DNA from: GCA-003244245 sp052390115
GTDB lineage: Bacteria > Actinomycetota > Actinomycetes > Mycobacteriales > Pseudonocardiaceae
DNA length: 54,558 bases
Direction of reading: 5' to 3'
Assembly (NCBI GenBank): GCA_052390115.1
Contig: JBQTHE010000016.1
Span: 1 to 54,558, forward strand
Below the pieces are notes generated by a model. That model had not been told where the DNA came from. It did not search any database and worked only from the letters and a program-made list of their open reading frames with translations. Shown here piece after piece: positions 1 through 8,592 of the stretch. Each line of letters opens with the position of its first letter. The stretch's first letter is position 1. The position numbers and the translations under genes were made by a program.

Positions 1-93
1 GTCGCCGACGAACTCAACAACCGTCCACGACAGACACTCAACTGGAAGAAACCGACCGAAGTCCTCAACACTTTCCTTATCGAGGCTGCTTGA
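1..93 (+). CDS. IS30-family transposase, C-terminal end (partial)
   Basis: The window opens inside a reading frame that ends with TGA at 91-93. The visible 30 residues include ELNNRPRQTLNW followed by KKPTEVLNTF, which matches the conserved C-terminal end of IS30-family transposases (ELN-RPR-TL-W-TP-E-L). The catalytic DDE core lies outside the window, so completeness cannot be judged. The codons are visibly less GC-rich than the chromosomal genes that follow, as expected of a mobile gene. No partner inverted terminal repeat can be recognised because the left end is missing. Confidence 0.75.
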   Translation, partial: VADELNNRPRQTLNWKKPTEVLNTFLIEAA

Positions 94-183
94 AGCTGGT
101 GGTGCGTCCACTACTTGACACCAAGCCCTGTCCCAGAGATCATGGACGGGGTCAGGTGACCGGATCTCTGGTGCTCTCAGCCT

Positions 184-243
184 CCCGAGCTCAACAGCAG
201 TGCTGTTCGGTCGACCTCGGACAGCACTGCTGTTGAGTTCGGG
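184..243. terminator. Long perfect-stem hairpin between IS30 tail and esterase
   Basis: Two 23-bp arms (184-206 and 221-243) are reverse complements with one mismatch, around a 14-nt loop that itself contains the palindrome GGTCGACC (209-216). It sits 80 bp beyond the stop of the minus-strand esterase and 90 bp beyond the plus-strand transposase stop, so it can serve as a bidirectional terminator. There is no T-tract, which is common for actinobacterial terminators. It could also be an IS-associated palindrome. Confidence 0.5.
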
Positions 244-322
244 AACCGGGGGGTTCGTCGCGAGCCAAGATCCGCGGGACGCTACCTTGTCGACCCTCCG
301 CGGTGGCTGCCGTCGTCAAAAC

Positions 323-1240
323 TCAGGGCAGCGGGTTCCTTTCGAATAGCGCCCGAATTCGAGTACGGATGTCTGCCTTGTCAGCGCCGGTGGGCCAGTT
401 GTGGCCCTGGAGCAGGTAGACCCGCCAGACCACCTCGACGCCGTCTTGGCACGGTCCATAGGTCGACGCTTCGAGCGGCACGCCCAGCTCCGTTGTCGGT
501 AGCAGTGGGCAGCCGTTAAGGGCAAGCCATTCATTGCGGTTGGCGATCCCCACCCCCACCGACGACACGGGGTCGAGCGTGCCCTGGAAGATGCCGACGG
601 GCACTGGGCGGCTCGGGGTGCATGGGCCGCCGAAAAGCACCGGGCTTGCCCCGGCGTACGCGCTAACCGAGGCGAACACATCGGGGGCATCACAGGCCAA
701 TCGCTCAGCCATGATCGCTCCGCTGGAATGGCCCGTGGCGTGGACCCGCTTCGGGTTGACGCACCAGGTGGCCGAGATGTCGGCCACGACGTCGCGCAGG
801 AACTGCACATCGGGCCCGCCCTTGGTGGCGTCCCAGGCTGTCGGGCGGGTGGCCGCGGAGGCGGGGTAAGCGACGATGAAGCCGTGCGCGTCGGCGTCGG
901 CGTCCCAGCCGGTAGCGGCCTCGATCGCAGCCGCCGAGTCGAGCCCGGTGCCCTCCTGGCCGGCGCCGTGCATGGTCAGCAGCAAAGGCACCGATGGGCC
1001 GGTCAGGCCGGCGGGCACGTGGAGCAGGTAGGAACGCGCTCCCAGCGTCCGGGTGATCGTGCCGGCGGTCGGTGCCAGCGAGCAGCTCCCGGCGACCGCC
1101 AGCTGCGCGGTCTGTACCGGCCTGGGCGACCCGGCCGGTCCACCGTAACCATCGTGTTCGGTGGCGTCAGCAACACCGCCTCCCAGTAACAGCAGTCCCA
1201 GGGCCGTGATACCTGCGCGACGGATTATGCGTTGTGACAT
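323..1240 (-). CDS. Secreted PHB-depolymerase/feruloyl-esterase family hydrolase (LpqC-like)
   Basis: A 305-residue alpha/beta hydrolase of the esterase_phb family. It begins with a basic stretch and hydrophobic core (IIRRAGITALGLLLLGGG) typical of a Sec signal, so it is probably exported. The oxyanion region (LLLTMHGAG, about residue 87), the nucleophile elbow GHSSGA (Ser near residue 172), an Asp in GTLDP and a late His in LLQGHNWP supply a catalytic triad in the right order. Several Cys (SCSLAP, CVNP, CDAP, CTP, CPLLP, CQDG) could pair outside the cell. ATG start with an upstream GAGGAGTT stretch (minus strand, just above 1240). The likely substrate is an acyl or feruloyl ester; specificity cannot be read from sequence. 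Confidence 0.85.
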   Translation of the reverse strand: MSQRIIRRAGITALGLLLLGGGVADATEHDGYGGPAGSPRPVQTAQLAVAGSCSLAPTAGTITRTLGARSYLLHVPAGLTGPSVPLLLTMHGAGQEGTGLDSAAAIEAATGWDADADAHGFIVAYPASAATRPTAWDATKGGPDVQFLRDVVADISATWCVNPKRVHATGHSSGAIMAERLACDAPDVFASVSAYAGASPVLFGGPCTPSRPVPVGIFQGTLDPVSSVGVGIANRNEWLALNGCPLLPTTELGVPLEASTYGPCQDGVEVVWRVYLLQGHNWPTGADKADIRTRIRALFERNPLP

Positions 1241-1382
1241 GGCGAACTCCTCGTCATCCCCTGCGAACGGACCCGCTGCCCGTTCTCAACGGTGAGAGCC
1301 ATCGGCTCGTGAGTCACCAACAACTTTGTGGCCAGGTGCCGCCACGGTGAGAGTCCGTTGGTTTGCTACGGACCGGACGTCA

Positions 1383-1874
1383 TCAGGCCAAGCGACCGAG
1401 GGGCGAGTCCAGCGTGGGCCAGTCCAGACCCAGCAACCCGGCCGCGATCCCGAGGGCGCCCAGGACCCACAGGGTGAGCAGCACGACGCCAGCGGTGGCG
1501 GCGAGCAGGGCGAAGCGCACCAGGCCGTGTTGGCGACGCTGCCAGGCGTTCCATTGGTCGTAGCGTTCGCGGGCGTGGTCGAGCAGGCGCTTGGCCCAGG
1601 AGAACTCGGTCCCGAGGATGGCCAGGCCGGCGAACACCACAAGCCACCCCGGACCGGGATAGGGGATCATGATAACCCCAGCCACGAGGACAACCGTGCC
1701 GAGTACCCCAACCCCGCACCGCCACGCCGCGTTCGCACCGGGCCGGACCCGCATCCGGTCTCGGAACATCGTGTAGTGCCCGCCACGTGGTGGCGCCGGC
1801 GGGCTGCCGTCCGGCGCAGGGTGACGATCGACGGCAGGCTGGCGGCCGGTACCCGTCCGGTCGGGGATGCTCAC
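1383..1874 (-). CDS. TIGR02611-family small membrane protein
   Basis: About 163 codons from a GTG start; an internal ATG at 1769 (MFRDRM) gives a 128-residue form closer to the family's usual length. The hallmark is a first transmembrane segment followed by PYPGPGWLVVFAGLAILGTEF, then a basic amphipathic stretch (SWAKRLLDHARERYDQW) and a second hydrophobic hairpin rich in Leu/Ala/Gly. This arrangement is characteristic of TIGR02611 proteins of actinobacteria, whose function is unknown. Monocistronic on the minus strand, separated from the esterase by about 140 bp. Neither start has a strong ribosome-binding site, so the N-terminus is uncertain. Confidence 0.75.
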   Translation of the reverse strand: MSIPDRTGTGRQPAVDRHPAPDGSPPAPPRGGHYTMFRDRMRVRPGANAAWRCGVGVLGTVVLVAGVIMIPYPGPGWLVVFAGLAILGTEFSWAKRLLDHARERYDQWNAWQRRQHGLVRFALLAATAGVVLLTLWVLGALGIAAGLLGLDWPTLDSPLGRLA

Positions 1875-2026
1875 CGGCCGGTACCAGCTTCGTGGGACGG
1901 GCCGGTGCGGGCCGAGGTCGGCGTCGCGTTCATGGTCGCCTCCGGCTCCCCGACTCGGACGATTCTCACATCTCGCAGTCTAGCCAGCGACCTGTTGTTC
2001 ATCCCCGAGCCAGCGCCGGCGGCCGC

Positions 2027-2618
2027 CTACGGCCCGGCTGCGTGGTCGGCGCGGGCGTAGCGGTGGCGTTCCTGCGCGTCGGCCTGGGGGTTGTCGCGCA
2101 GGCTCCCGCCGCGCTGGATGTCGAGCTGCCGCGCATGAGCACCAGGTGCTCGCGGGTGGCGCTCGGGGCTACTCCCACCTCGGGGTGTCGCACGCCGTAC
2201 GGGATGTCGATGGCGGGGTCGAGCTCCTCCGGGTTCATCTCGTCCTCGTCGGAGAACACGTTGCCGAGGTTGTAGTCGGCTGCGCCCGGCCAGCCCTCCT
2301 CCAGCCCGTGCACGAGCGAGGCCACCGATGTCGCCGTGCCGGCGGCTCGATCTGGGTCGGGTCCTTCATCCCGCGGTGCTTGCTCAGCGTGGCGGCCGCG
2401 ACGCCCCCGCGGCGACGAGATGGCACGGCCCCAGGTCCGGGGGCAGCTCGGCCTCGAACTGGTCCGGCGCATAACGGGCGCCGAATGCGACAACGATCTC
2501 GTCGCCGAGGCAGAGGGCCGCGCCGGCTTGTGGTCAGCTCCAGCTTCGCGTGCTGCCCGATGGCCACCACCCGCGCGAGTACGAGGTCGCCATGAAGGGG
2601 CGCGACGTCGCGTCCCAC
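2027..2618 (-). pseudogene. Decayed hypothetical gene, multiple frameshifts
   Basis: Protein-like sequence runs through all three minus-strand frames. It starts MGRDVAPLHGDLVLARVV (from 2618), continues after a shift as LCLGDEIVVAFGARYAPDQF near 2510-2450, returns as LSKHRGMKDPTQIEP near 2380-2340, then YNLGNVFSDEDEMNPEELD near 2280-2220, and ends in another frame with QLDIQRGGSLRDNPQADAQ before TAG at 2027-2029. Each segment has natural-looking composition while the flanking frames do not. The first half resembles an uncharacterised actinobacterial protein; the last half may come from a second gene. I cannot name either. At least three indels make it non-functional as read. Confidence 0.4.
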
Positions 2619-2703
2619 GCCGCAGCGGGTGAAGCAGCTCAGGAGCGGGCCGGTGTCGCCGCCTCACACAGATCCCTGGCGCCGGTGTTGCACACCGCAC
2701 ACG

Positions 2704-2719
2704 GTGAAAGTTCCTTCAT
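2704..2719. promoter_or_regulatory. Palindrome site 1 (GTGAAAGTTCCTTCAT)
   Basis: A 16-bp imperfect palindrome 45 bp before the proposed ATG of the permease. It matches the ATGAA-N4-CTTTCAT pattern seen at 5548, 15139 and 17485 with two substitutions outside the N4. It is the weakest of the four copies. Confidence 0.4.
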
Positions 2720-2764
2720 TTGCTGTTCACTCCCGCCTCAGGCGGGCGCCGGACGCTCGTTGCT

Positions 2765-4312
2765 ATGGCTTCAGCGGAGGTTTTGTCGAAGACGGCGTCC
2801 TCGCATGCGGCGGTGCCGGCATCACCTCGGTTCCCGACGGGTGCGGAGTCCGGCCCGGCTTCGGCTAGCGGGGGAGCTGGCTGGTCGTGGGGGCGGCGCC
2901 GGTTGGTCCAGGGGCTGCTCCTGCTGGCCGCCGGGATCGTCGCTGTGGCGTTCGTGGTGGCCGGGCCGGGGGACGGTGTGCCGGTGGGGGCGCGGTTGAC
3001 GCTCGTGGTGTTCGTGGCCGCGGTGGCGCTGTGGGCCGCAACCCGGGTCGATGAGACGCTCGTCGCGTTGGCCGCCGCGCTGGTACTGGTGCTGGCCGGG
3101 GTGCTCGACCGGGATCGGCTGTTCGCATCGTTGGGCGATCAGACGATCTGGTTGCTCGTGGCGGCGTTCGTGCTCGCGGCCGGAGTCAGCGCGACCGGCC
3201 TGCCGACCAGGGTGGCGGCGGCCCTGGTCGGCCGGGCCCGCTCGGTGCGCCAGCTCGCGCACCTGGTCACGGTGGCGCTGATGCTGACCGTGTTCGCGGT
3301 GCCGGCGACCTCGGGGCGCGCGGCGCTGGCGGTGCCGGTGTTCGTGGCGCTGGCCCGGGTGCTTGCCGACCGGCCGCGGGTGGTCCGGGCGCTCGCGGTG
3401 TTGTTCCCGACGGTCATCCTGCTGTCCGCCGTGGGCACCCTGATCGGTGCCGGCGCGCACCTCGTCACCAACCAGATCCTGGCCGCGACGACCGGGCAGT
3501 CCATCGGCTTTGCGCAGTGGCTGCTGCTCGGCCTGCCGCTGGCGGTGCTGTCCGCGCACGCCGCCGCCGAGCTGGTGCTGGCGCTGTTCACCCGTGCGGC
3601 GGACCGGTGCAGCCCGCTGCGGGTCTCGGCTGCGGACATCGGCGCCGAGGCCCGCAGCCCGGTGACCGGTCCGCTGACCCCGGCGGAGCTGCGGGCGGCA
3701 GCCGTGTTGGCCGCTGTGCTGGTGGCCTGGTGCACCGAGGGACTGCACGGGTTGCCGCCGGCGCTGGTCGCGCTGGCCGGTGCGCTGGTGCTCAGCGCAC
3801 CCCGGGTGGGCACGGTGAAGCTGGGCGATGGGGTGCGGACCGTGCCCTGGTCGCTGCTGTTGTTCATGGCGGGCACGGCGGCGCTGGGTACGGCGCTGAC
3901 CACGTCCGGGGCCGCCGGGTGGTTGGCCGGCGCGGTGTTCGGCCAGGTTCCTGGCGGGTCGCCGGTGGTGTTCCTCGCTGTCGTGATCGCGCTCAGCGTC
4001 GCGGCGCACCTGCTGGTGCAGTCGCGCACCGCCCGATCGTCGGTGTTGGTGCCGCTGGTGGTGCCGGCCGCGATCGCGATCGGGCTCAACCCGGTGGCCG
4101 TGGCCTTCGCCTCGACCGCAGCGGCCGGCTTCTGCCACACGCTGAGCTCGTCGGCCAAGCCGGTGGCGATGTTCGCCCACCTCGACGGGCTGCCCACCTA
4201 CGACCGCGCCGACTTGCTGCGGCTCTCGGTGTGGCTGGCTCCGCTGACCGCCGCCCTGATTCTGCTCTGCTCGCTGTTCCTGTGGCCGCACCTCGGCCTA
4301 CCACTTCGATAA
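2765..4312 (+). CDS. DASS/SLC13-type anion permease
   Basis: About 515 residues from the ATG at 2765; an in-frame TTG at 2720 would add 15 residues but falls on the palindromic site. After a low-complexity Ser/Ala/Gly N-terminus there are 11-12 hydrophobic segments beginning near residue 45 (LVQGLLLLAAGIVAVAFVV). The signature of the divalent anion:Na+ / ArsB-NhaD fold appears as two pseudo-repeats: FVLAAGVSATGLPTRVA with PATSGRAALAVPVFVALAR, and LLFMAGTAALGTALTTSG with LVQSRTARSSVLVPLVVP. Family substrates are dicarboxylates, sulfate or small organic acids. It is followed after 34 bp by glycerate kinase, so glycerate or a related hydroxy acid is the inferred cargo. Confidence 0.8.
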   Translation: MASAEVLSKTASSHAAVPASPRFPTGAESGPASASGGAGWSWGRRRLVQGLLLLAAGIVAVAFVVAGPGDGVPVGARLTLVVFVAAVALWAATRVDETLVALAAALVLVLAGVLDRDRLFASLGDQTIWLLVAAFVLAAGVSATGLPTRVAAALVGRARSVRQLAHLVTVALMLTVFAVPATSGRAALAVPVFVALARVLADRPRVVRALAVLFPTVILLSAVGTLIGAGAHLVTNQILAATTGQSIGFAQWLLLGLPLAVLSAHAAAELVLALFTRAADRCSPLRVSAADIGAEARSPVTGPLTPAELRAAAVLAAVLVAWCTEGLHGLPPALVALAGALVLSAPRVGTVKLGDGVRTVPWSLLLFMAGTAALGTALTTSGAAGWLAGAVFGQVPGGSPVVFLAVVIALSVAAHLLVQSRTARSSVLVPLVVPAAIAIGLNPVAVAFASTAAAGFCHTLSSSAKPVAMFAHLDGLPTYDRADLLRLSVWLAPLTAALILLCSLFLWPHLGLPLR

Positions 4313-4346
4313 CTCCGCTGTGATAACTCCTGATCGGGAGGACGCC

Positions 4347-5516
4347 ATGACCGCACTCGTTCCGCACCGCTTCGTCGTCGCACCGAGCGGGTTCAAGGAG
4401 AGCCTGTCCGCCGAACAGGCCGCCGACGCCATCGTCGCCGGGGTGCGGCGGGTGGTGCCGGGAGCGGTAGTGCACTACCTCCCGCTGGTCGACGGCGGGG
4501 AAGGCTCAGCGGCGACCCTGGCCCGGGCCACCGGCGGGCACCTCGTGCCGCTGCGGGTAACCGGCCCGGTCGGCGACCCGGTGGACTCCCACATCGCCGT
4601 GCTCGGCGGCACCGGGCCGCGCACCGTCGTGGTCGAGATGGCCGCCGCCGCGGGTCTGCGCCTCGTACCCCGCGGGTTGCGCGATCCCGGCGCCACCACC
4701 AGCTACGGCGTCGGGGAGCTGATCTCGGCAGCGCTGGACGCCGGCGCCCGCCGCATCCTGGTCGGCTGCGGTGACTCGGGAACCTGCGACGGCGGTGCCG
4801 GCGCGCTGCAGGCCCTGGGCGCACGGGTGAGCACCGCGCTGGGCGAGCCGGTGGGCCGCGGTGGCAGTGCGCTGCTCGAGGTCGCCGCAATCGATCTCGA
4901 GCAGCTCGATCCACGGCTGCGCGACGTCGAGGTGCTCGTCGCGGTCAACCCGCACAACGTGCTGTGCGGCGAGCGGGGGGTGGCACGAGTGTTCGGGCCG
5001 CAGAAGGGCGCCACCCCCGAACAGGTCGAGCAGCTCTGCGCCGCCATGGAGCGCTGGGCGAAGGTGCTCGAACACGACCTGGGGCCCGACCTGCGCACCG
5101 CCGCCGGCTCCGGCGCTTCCGGTGGTCTGGGCGCGGGCCTGGCCGCCGGTCTGGGCGCGCGCCTGCTACCCCGCTTCGACGTCATGCTCGACCACGTCGA
5201 CCTCGACGCCGCGCTGGCCGACGCCGACCTGGTGCTCACCGCCGAGGGAACCATCGACGAGCAGACCCCGCGGGGTAAGGTGCCGGCGGAGGTGGCCCGC
5301 CGTGCCAAGCGGTACGGCAAGCCGGTGATCGCCCTGGCCGGCACCATCGGTGCCCAGGCCAGGGTCAACTATGACGCCGGCATCGACGCGTTCGCCGGTA
5401 TCCTGCCCGGGCCGATCGACCTGGAGGCGGCCCTGCGCCGCGGCGCGGAGTTCCTCACCGACGCCACCGAGCGGGTGCTGCGGCTGGTCCTGATCGGAAC
5501 CGCGATCGCCGCGTGA
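4347..5516 (+). CDS. glxK: Glycerate 2-kinase (GlxK/GarK type)
   Basis: 389 residues from ATG 4347, chosen over the upstream GTG at 4320 because GGGAGG (4337-4342) sits at the right distance. The N-terminal APSGFKESLSAEQAADAI, the LPLVDGGEGSAATLARATGG block and FDVMLDHVDLDAALADADL with TAEGTIDEQT near the C-terminus are hallmarks of the glycerate kinase type-1 family, which phosphorylates D-glycerate with ATP (2-phosphoglycerate in most bacterial members). Length and motif order are complete. It is probably co-transcribed with the upstream permease, which together would import and trap glycerate. It links to the glycolate/glyoxylate route represented by glcDEF further right. Confidence 0.9.
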   Translation: MTALVPHRFVVAPSGFKESLSAEQAADAIVAGVRRVVPGAVVHYLPLVDGGEGSAATLARATGGHLVPLRVTGPVGDPVDSHIAVLGGTGPRTVVVEMAAAAGLRLVPRGLRDPGATTSYGVGELISAALDAGARRILVGCGDSGTCDGGAGALQALGARVSTALGEPVGRGGSALLEVAAIDLEQLDPRLRDVEVLVAVNPHNVLCGERGVARVFGPQKGATPEQVEQLCAAMERWAKVLEHDLGPDLRTAAGSGASGGLGAGLAAGLGARLLPRFDVMLDHVDLDAALADADLVLTAEGTIDEQTPRGKVPAEVARRAKRYGKPVIALAGTIGAQARVNYDAGIDAFAGILPGPIDLEAALRRGAEFLTDATERVLRLVLIGTAIAA

Positions 5517-5547
5517 CCACCAGCGAAGCGATCCCGGTGACCGGTAC

Positions 5548-5563
5548 ATGAACGTACTTTCAT
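5548..5563. promoter_or_regulatory. Palindrome site 2 (ATGAACGTACTTTCAT)
   Basis: A 16-bp imperfect palindrome located between glycerate kinase and the Asp-rich gene, 45 bp before the latter's ATG. Same spacing and half-sites as the copies at 15139 and 17485. Confidence 0.5.
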
Positions 5564-5608
5564 GGTCAGCTCATCCGGACATCATCGAGCCAGGGTAAGA
5601 CAGACATC

Positions 5609-6340
5609 ATGGACGCGGACTCGAACCCGGCGGTCGACGTGCGTCGCCGACGAGGGCTGCTGGTCGCGATACTGGCGTTCCCGATTGTCGCGGGTCTGGT
5701 CACCTGGGGAGCGGCGGGGTTGGGCATTCTGCCCGGGGATGTGCAGTTGGAGACGCCACGGCCCGCGGTCGTACCCGCCAGCCCGCCCGGCCCAGAGGCA
5801 CCGGGCGGGCTGATCGTGCAGCCGCCGGTCGATCCAGGATCATTGCCCGGCGGGGTGTCCACAGTGGAGGCGCCGGCGCCACTCGCAGAGGTGCCTCCAC
5901 CCGATCCAACCGGGCCGGCGGGTGGCGCCGGGCCGGCTGCCGGTGGCGCCCCCATTCCAGGTGGGCGCGGCTCCGGTGCGCCAGACCCGGGCCCAACAGG
6001 GTCGGGCCCAACAGGGTCGGGCCCGCCAAGTCCGGGCGGGACCGTCGTCGAACCGCGAACCGCCGGGTCGGATGACGACGAGCGCGACGACGACAACGAC
6101 CAGCCTGACCTCAGCGGCGAACGCGACGACGACAGCGACGACGGCGGGCGCGATGACGACGACGAGCGCGACGACGACGAGCGCACCTTCAGCGGCGGGA
6201 ACGACGACGACGAGCGCGACGACGACGACAGGCGCGACAACGACAGGCATGACAACGACAGGCGTGACAATGGCGGCGGGCGCGACAACGGGGGCGGCCG
6301 CGACAACGGGGGCGGGCGCGACAGCGATGGCGACGATTGA
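5609..6340 (+). CDS. Membrane-anchored, Pro/Gly- then Asp/Arg-rich disordered protein
   Basis: 243 residues; AGGGTAAG lies 10 bp before the ATG. Basic residues RRRR precede a single hydrophobic helix (GLLVAILAFPIVAGLVTWGA, residues about 16-35), so the rest is probably extracytoplasmic. Residues 55-145 are Pro/Gly/Ala-rich with a tandem GPTGSGPTGSGP. Residues about 150-243 consist almost only of D, E, R, N and G: DDERDDDNDQ, DDDERDDDERTF, then NDRHDNDRRDN and four RDNGGG/RDSDG repeats. I recognise no domain. The acidic-basic tail is predicted to be disordered and could bind cations or wall polymers, but that is only inference. Alone between glycerate kinase and the PEP-enzyme fragment. Confidence 0.75.
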   Translation: MDADSNPAVDVRRRRGLLVAILAFPIVAGLVTWGAAGLGILPGDVQLETPRPAVVPASPPGPEAPGGLIVQPPVDPGSLPGGVSTVEAPAPLAEVPPPDPTGPAGGAGPAAGGAPIPGGRGSGAPDPGPTGSGPTGSGPPSPGGTVVEPRTAGSDDDERDDDNDQPDLSGERDDDSDDGGRDDDDERDDDERTFSGGNDDDERDDDDRRDNDRHDNDRRDNGGGRDNGGGRDNGGGRDSDGDD

Positions 6341-6442
6341 GCCGGCTGACCACCGTCTGGAATGCCGCCGGCGGTGGTGATCTAACCAGCCGCGTCGCGA
6401 CGAGCAGCTGATCCGAGAATCTGCGCCGGTCTGGATGAACGA

Positions 6443-7585
6443 ATGCGGGCTTTGCCGCCGATCATTGTGCGGTCTCCACCGTTCGGTGGACGAAAGCCGG
6501 GGAACCGCCGAAAGGATGACCTGATCCGAGCATCGGAGCCATCGCAGCGGCCCGTCGTGCGCCGCCTGCTCGGGCAGGTCGAGGCGGGCACCGCAGACCG
6601 GATCGCCGCCGCGGACCCGGCGTTCGCCGCGGCGCTGGACTCCTACTGCCAGCAATCCTGCCATCGGGGGCTCAGCTACGCGATCGCCGACCCGACGATC
6701 GCGGAGGTCCCCGAGCTGAGCCTGCGCCTGGTCGCCGACCAGCTCGCCCGCGGCCACCAACCGGCTGCCGAGGCCACCCGGCGACGGGGGGACGCGGTCG
6801 CGTCCGCCCGGACGGCGCTAGCGGCGCGGCCGGCCACCGAACGGGGCCGCTTCGAGCGCGCGCTGGCCCGCGCCGAGCGCGTCTACCCGCTGCGGGAAGG
6901 CAACGAGTTCTTCACGGTCAGCGTCCCCGTCGCGCTGCTGCGTTACGCCGCCCTCGAGATCGGTGCCCGGCTCGCCGCCCGGGGCTTGCTGTACCGGCGC
7001 GATGACGTGTTCTTCATCGAATTCAGCGACGCCCGCGCGGCGCTGGCAGGCGGCGGTGACCGGCGCCCACTCGTGACCCGCCGCAGGGGCGAGCGCGCCT
7101 GGACCGAACAGCATCCCGGGCCGGCCAGCTATGGCGTCGAGCCGGACCCGCCGGTGCTTGATGGCCTGCCCCCGGAGGCCAGATTCGCGGCCGAGGCGAT
7201 GCTGTGGGATTTCGAACGCCTCTACGAGTCCGGGTCCTCCGGCCGCCGGCAGTCAGCGGGCGCCCGCACTCTGACCGGCGTCGCCGCCTCTGCAGGCCGC
7301 TATACCGGCACCGTCCGGGTGATCATGGACGAGTCCGGGTTCGGCACGTTGCGTCCCGGTGACGTGCTGGTCTGCCCGATCACCTCACCGGTCTGGTCGG
7401 TGCTCTTCCCCAGCGTGGGTGCGCTGGTCACCGACACCGGGGGTCACCTCGCCCACGCGGCGATCATCGCCCGCGAGTACGGCATACCGGGTGTGCTGGC
7501 CACCGGGAACGCCACCGAACTGCTCCGCGACGGCCAGTTGGTGACCGTCGACGGCAGCGCCGGCATCGTCGCGCTGCACTCATGA
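6443..7585 (+). pseudogene. PEP-utilising enzyme, C-terminal half only (phosphohistidine domain)
   Basis: 380 residues that begin in the middle of a PEP-synthase/rifampin-phosphotransferase-like enzyme. Residues 60-110 carry the conserved SYCQQSCHRGLSYAIADPT and EVPELSLRLVADQL of the linker, and the C-terminus is a complete swivelling domain: TLRPGDVLVCPITSPVWSVL then TDTGGHLAHAAIIAREYGIP, whose His after GGHLAH is the phospho-acceptor. The N-terminal ATP-grasp domain (usually about 400 residues) is absent, and upstream sequence to 6340 does not encode it. Without ATP binding it cannot make phosphohistidine alone, so it is probably a remnant. The start codon is arbitrary (no convincing ribosome-binding site). 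Confidence 0.65.
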
Positions 7586-7625
7586 TCCGGGGGCCCGCGG
7601 GCCGGTGAGACCAGAGGAGGGCTCG

Positions 7626-8450
7626 ATGGATCCGGTAGCGGCGACAGGTCTGTACACGGCGATGCTGCGGGCCCGGGAGTCCGTCCGCCCAGACCGCCTG
7701 TTCTCCGATCCCTTCGCCGAAGTACTGGCCGGGCCGCAGGGACACCACGTGCTCGCCTTGCTGGCGGCCAGCTCTTCAGCCGGTTCGCCGAACCCAGTCG
7801 TCCCCATCCGGACCAGGTTCTTTGACGATGCACTCGAGCGCATCCTGGGTGAGCTCGGAGTGGATCAGCTCGTCATCCTCGCGGCCGGGATGGACACCAG
7901 GGCGTTCCGGCTGTCGCCGCCGCCCGATCTTGCTCTGTTCGAGCTCGACCGGCCCGAGGTGCTCGACCTCAAGGCCTCCCGCCTGGCGCAGGTGAACGCG
8001 GTCCCCCGCTGCTGGCGGGTCCCGCTCGCGGTAGACCTCACCGGCGAGTGGTCCACGACCTTGCAGGGTGGTGGCTTCGATCGGCATCGTCCGTCGGCCT
8101 GGCTCGTGGAGGGCCTGACGCCCTACTTGACCGACGGCCAGGTTCAGCACCTGCTGGGCACGCTGAGCGAGCTGGCCGTCGCCGGAAGCTGGTTGCTGGC
8201 CGACATCATCGGCCTGTCGTTCCTGACCTCGCCGCGGCTGGCGGGCTTCCGGGCGATGATGGCCGCGAACGGCTCTCCCTTCCGCTTCGGCACCGACGAC
8301 CCCGAAGGCCTCATGAGGATGCACGGCTGGCGACCGCAGGTGAGTCGGTTCGACGAGGCCGGGGCCAAATTCGGCCGGTGGACCCTGCCCGCGACCTACC
8401 GCGAGGACCCGCACCCGCCGCACGGCTACCTGATCGTCGCCCACCGCTGA
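7626..8450 (+). CDS. SAM-dependent methyltransferase, leucine-carboxyl-methyltransferase-like
   Basis: 274 residues; ATG 7626 is preceded by AGAGGAGGG (7614-7621), so the in-frame ATG-like start at 7605 is rejected. The family (class I SAM methyltransferase, LCM/TIGR00027) is shown by the N-terminal TGLYTAMLRARESVRPDRLF, the SAM motif LVILAAGMDTRAFRL, the acidic post-II LFELDRPEVLDLK and SAWLVEGLTPYL. In actinobacteria this family is large and mostly of unknown substrate (some act on O-methylated natural products). It lies 40 bp after the PEP-enzyme fragment in the same direction and ends before the minus-strand restriction genes. Confidence 0.88.
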   Translation: MDPVAATGLYTAMLRARESVRPDRLFSDPFAEVLAGPQGHHVLALLAASSSAGSPNPVVPIRTRFFDDALERILGELGVDQLVILAAGMDTRAFRLSPPPDLALFELDRPEVLDLKASRLAQVNAVPRCWRVPLAVDLTGEWSTTLQGGGFDRHRPSAWLVEGLTPYLTDGQVQHLLGTLSELAVAGSWLLADIIGLSFLTSPRLAGFRAMMAANGSPFRFGTDDPEGLMRMHGWRPQVSRFDEAGAKFGRWTLPATYREDPHPPHGYLIVAHR

Positions 8451-8592
8451 CCCCGTGCCGAGCAGGTGTCCACCGCGCGGATCACTGGGTATCCATCGCC
8501 CGCGGCGTGCTCGTGCTGGGTGCGCTGAGTTCGACGTCAGCGCTGCATCACCCGCGCCGACGGCTCCGGCGCCTGCCGAGGTTCAGGGCGCT

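Noticed and set aside
2822..4291. Long minus-strand open frame opposite the DASS permease
   Set aside because: Composition is extreme (Arg, His, Gln, Gly) and it mirrors third-position GC of the real plus-strand gene.
5985..6330. Tandem DNA repeats as a possible replication origin or iteron
   Set aside because: The periodicity is three bases and follows the Asp/Arg-rich codons; no DnaA-box-like elements accompany it.
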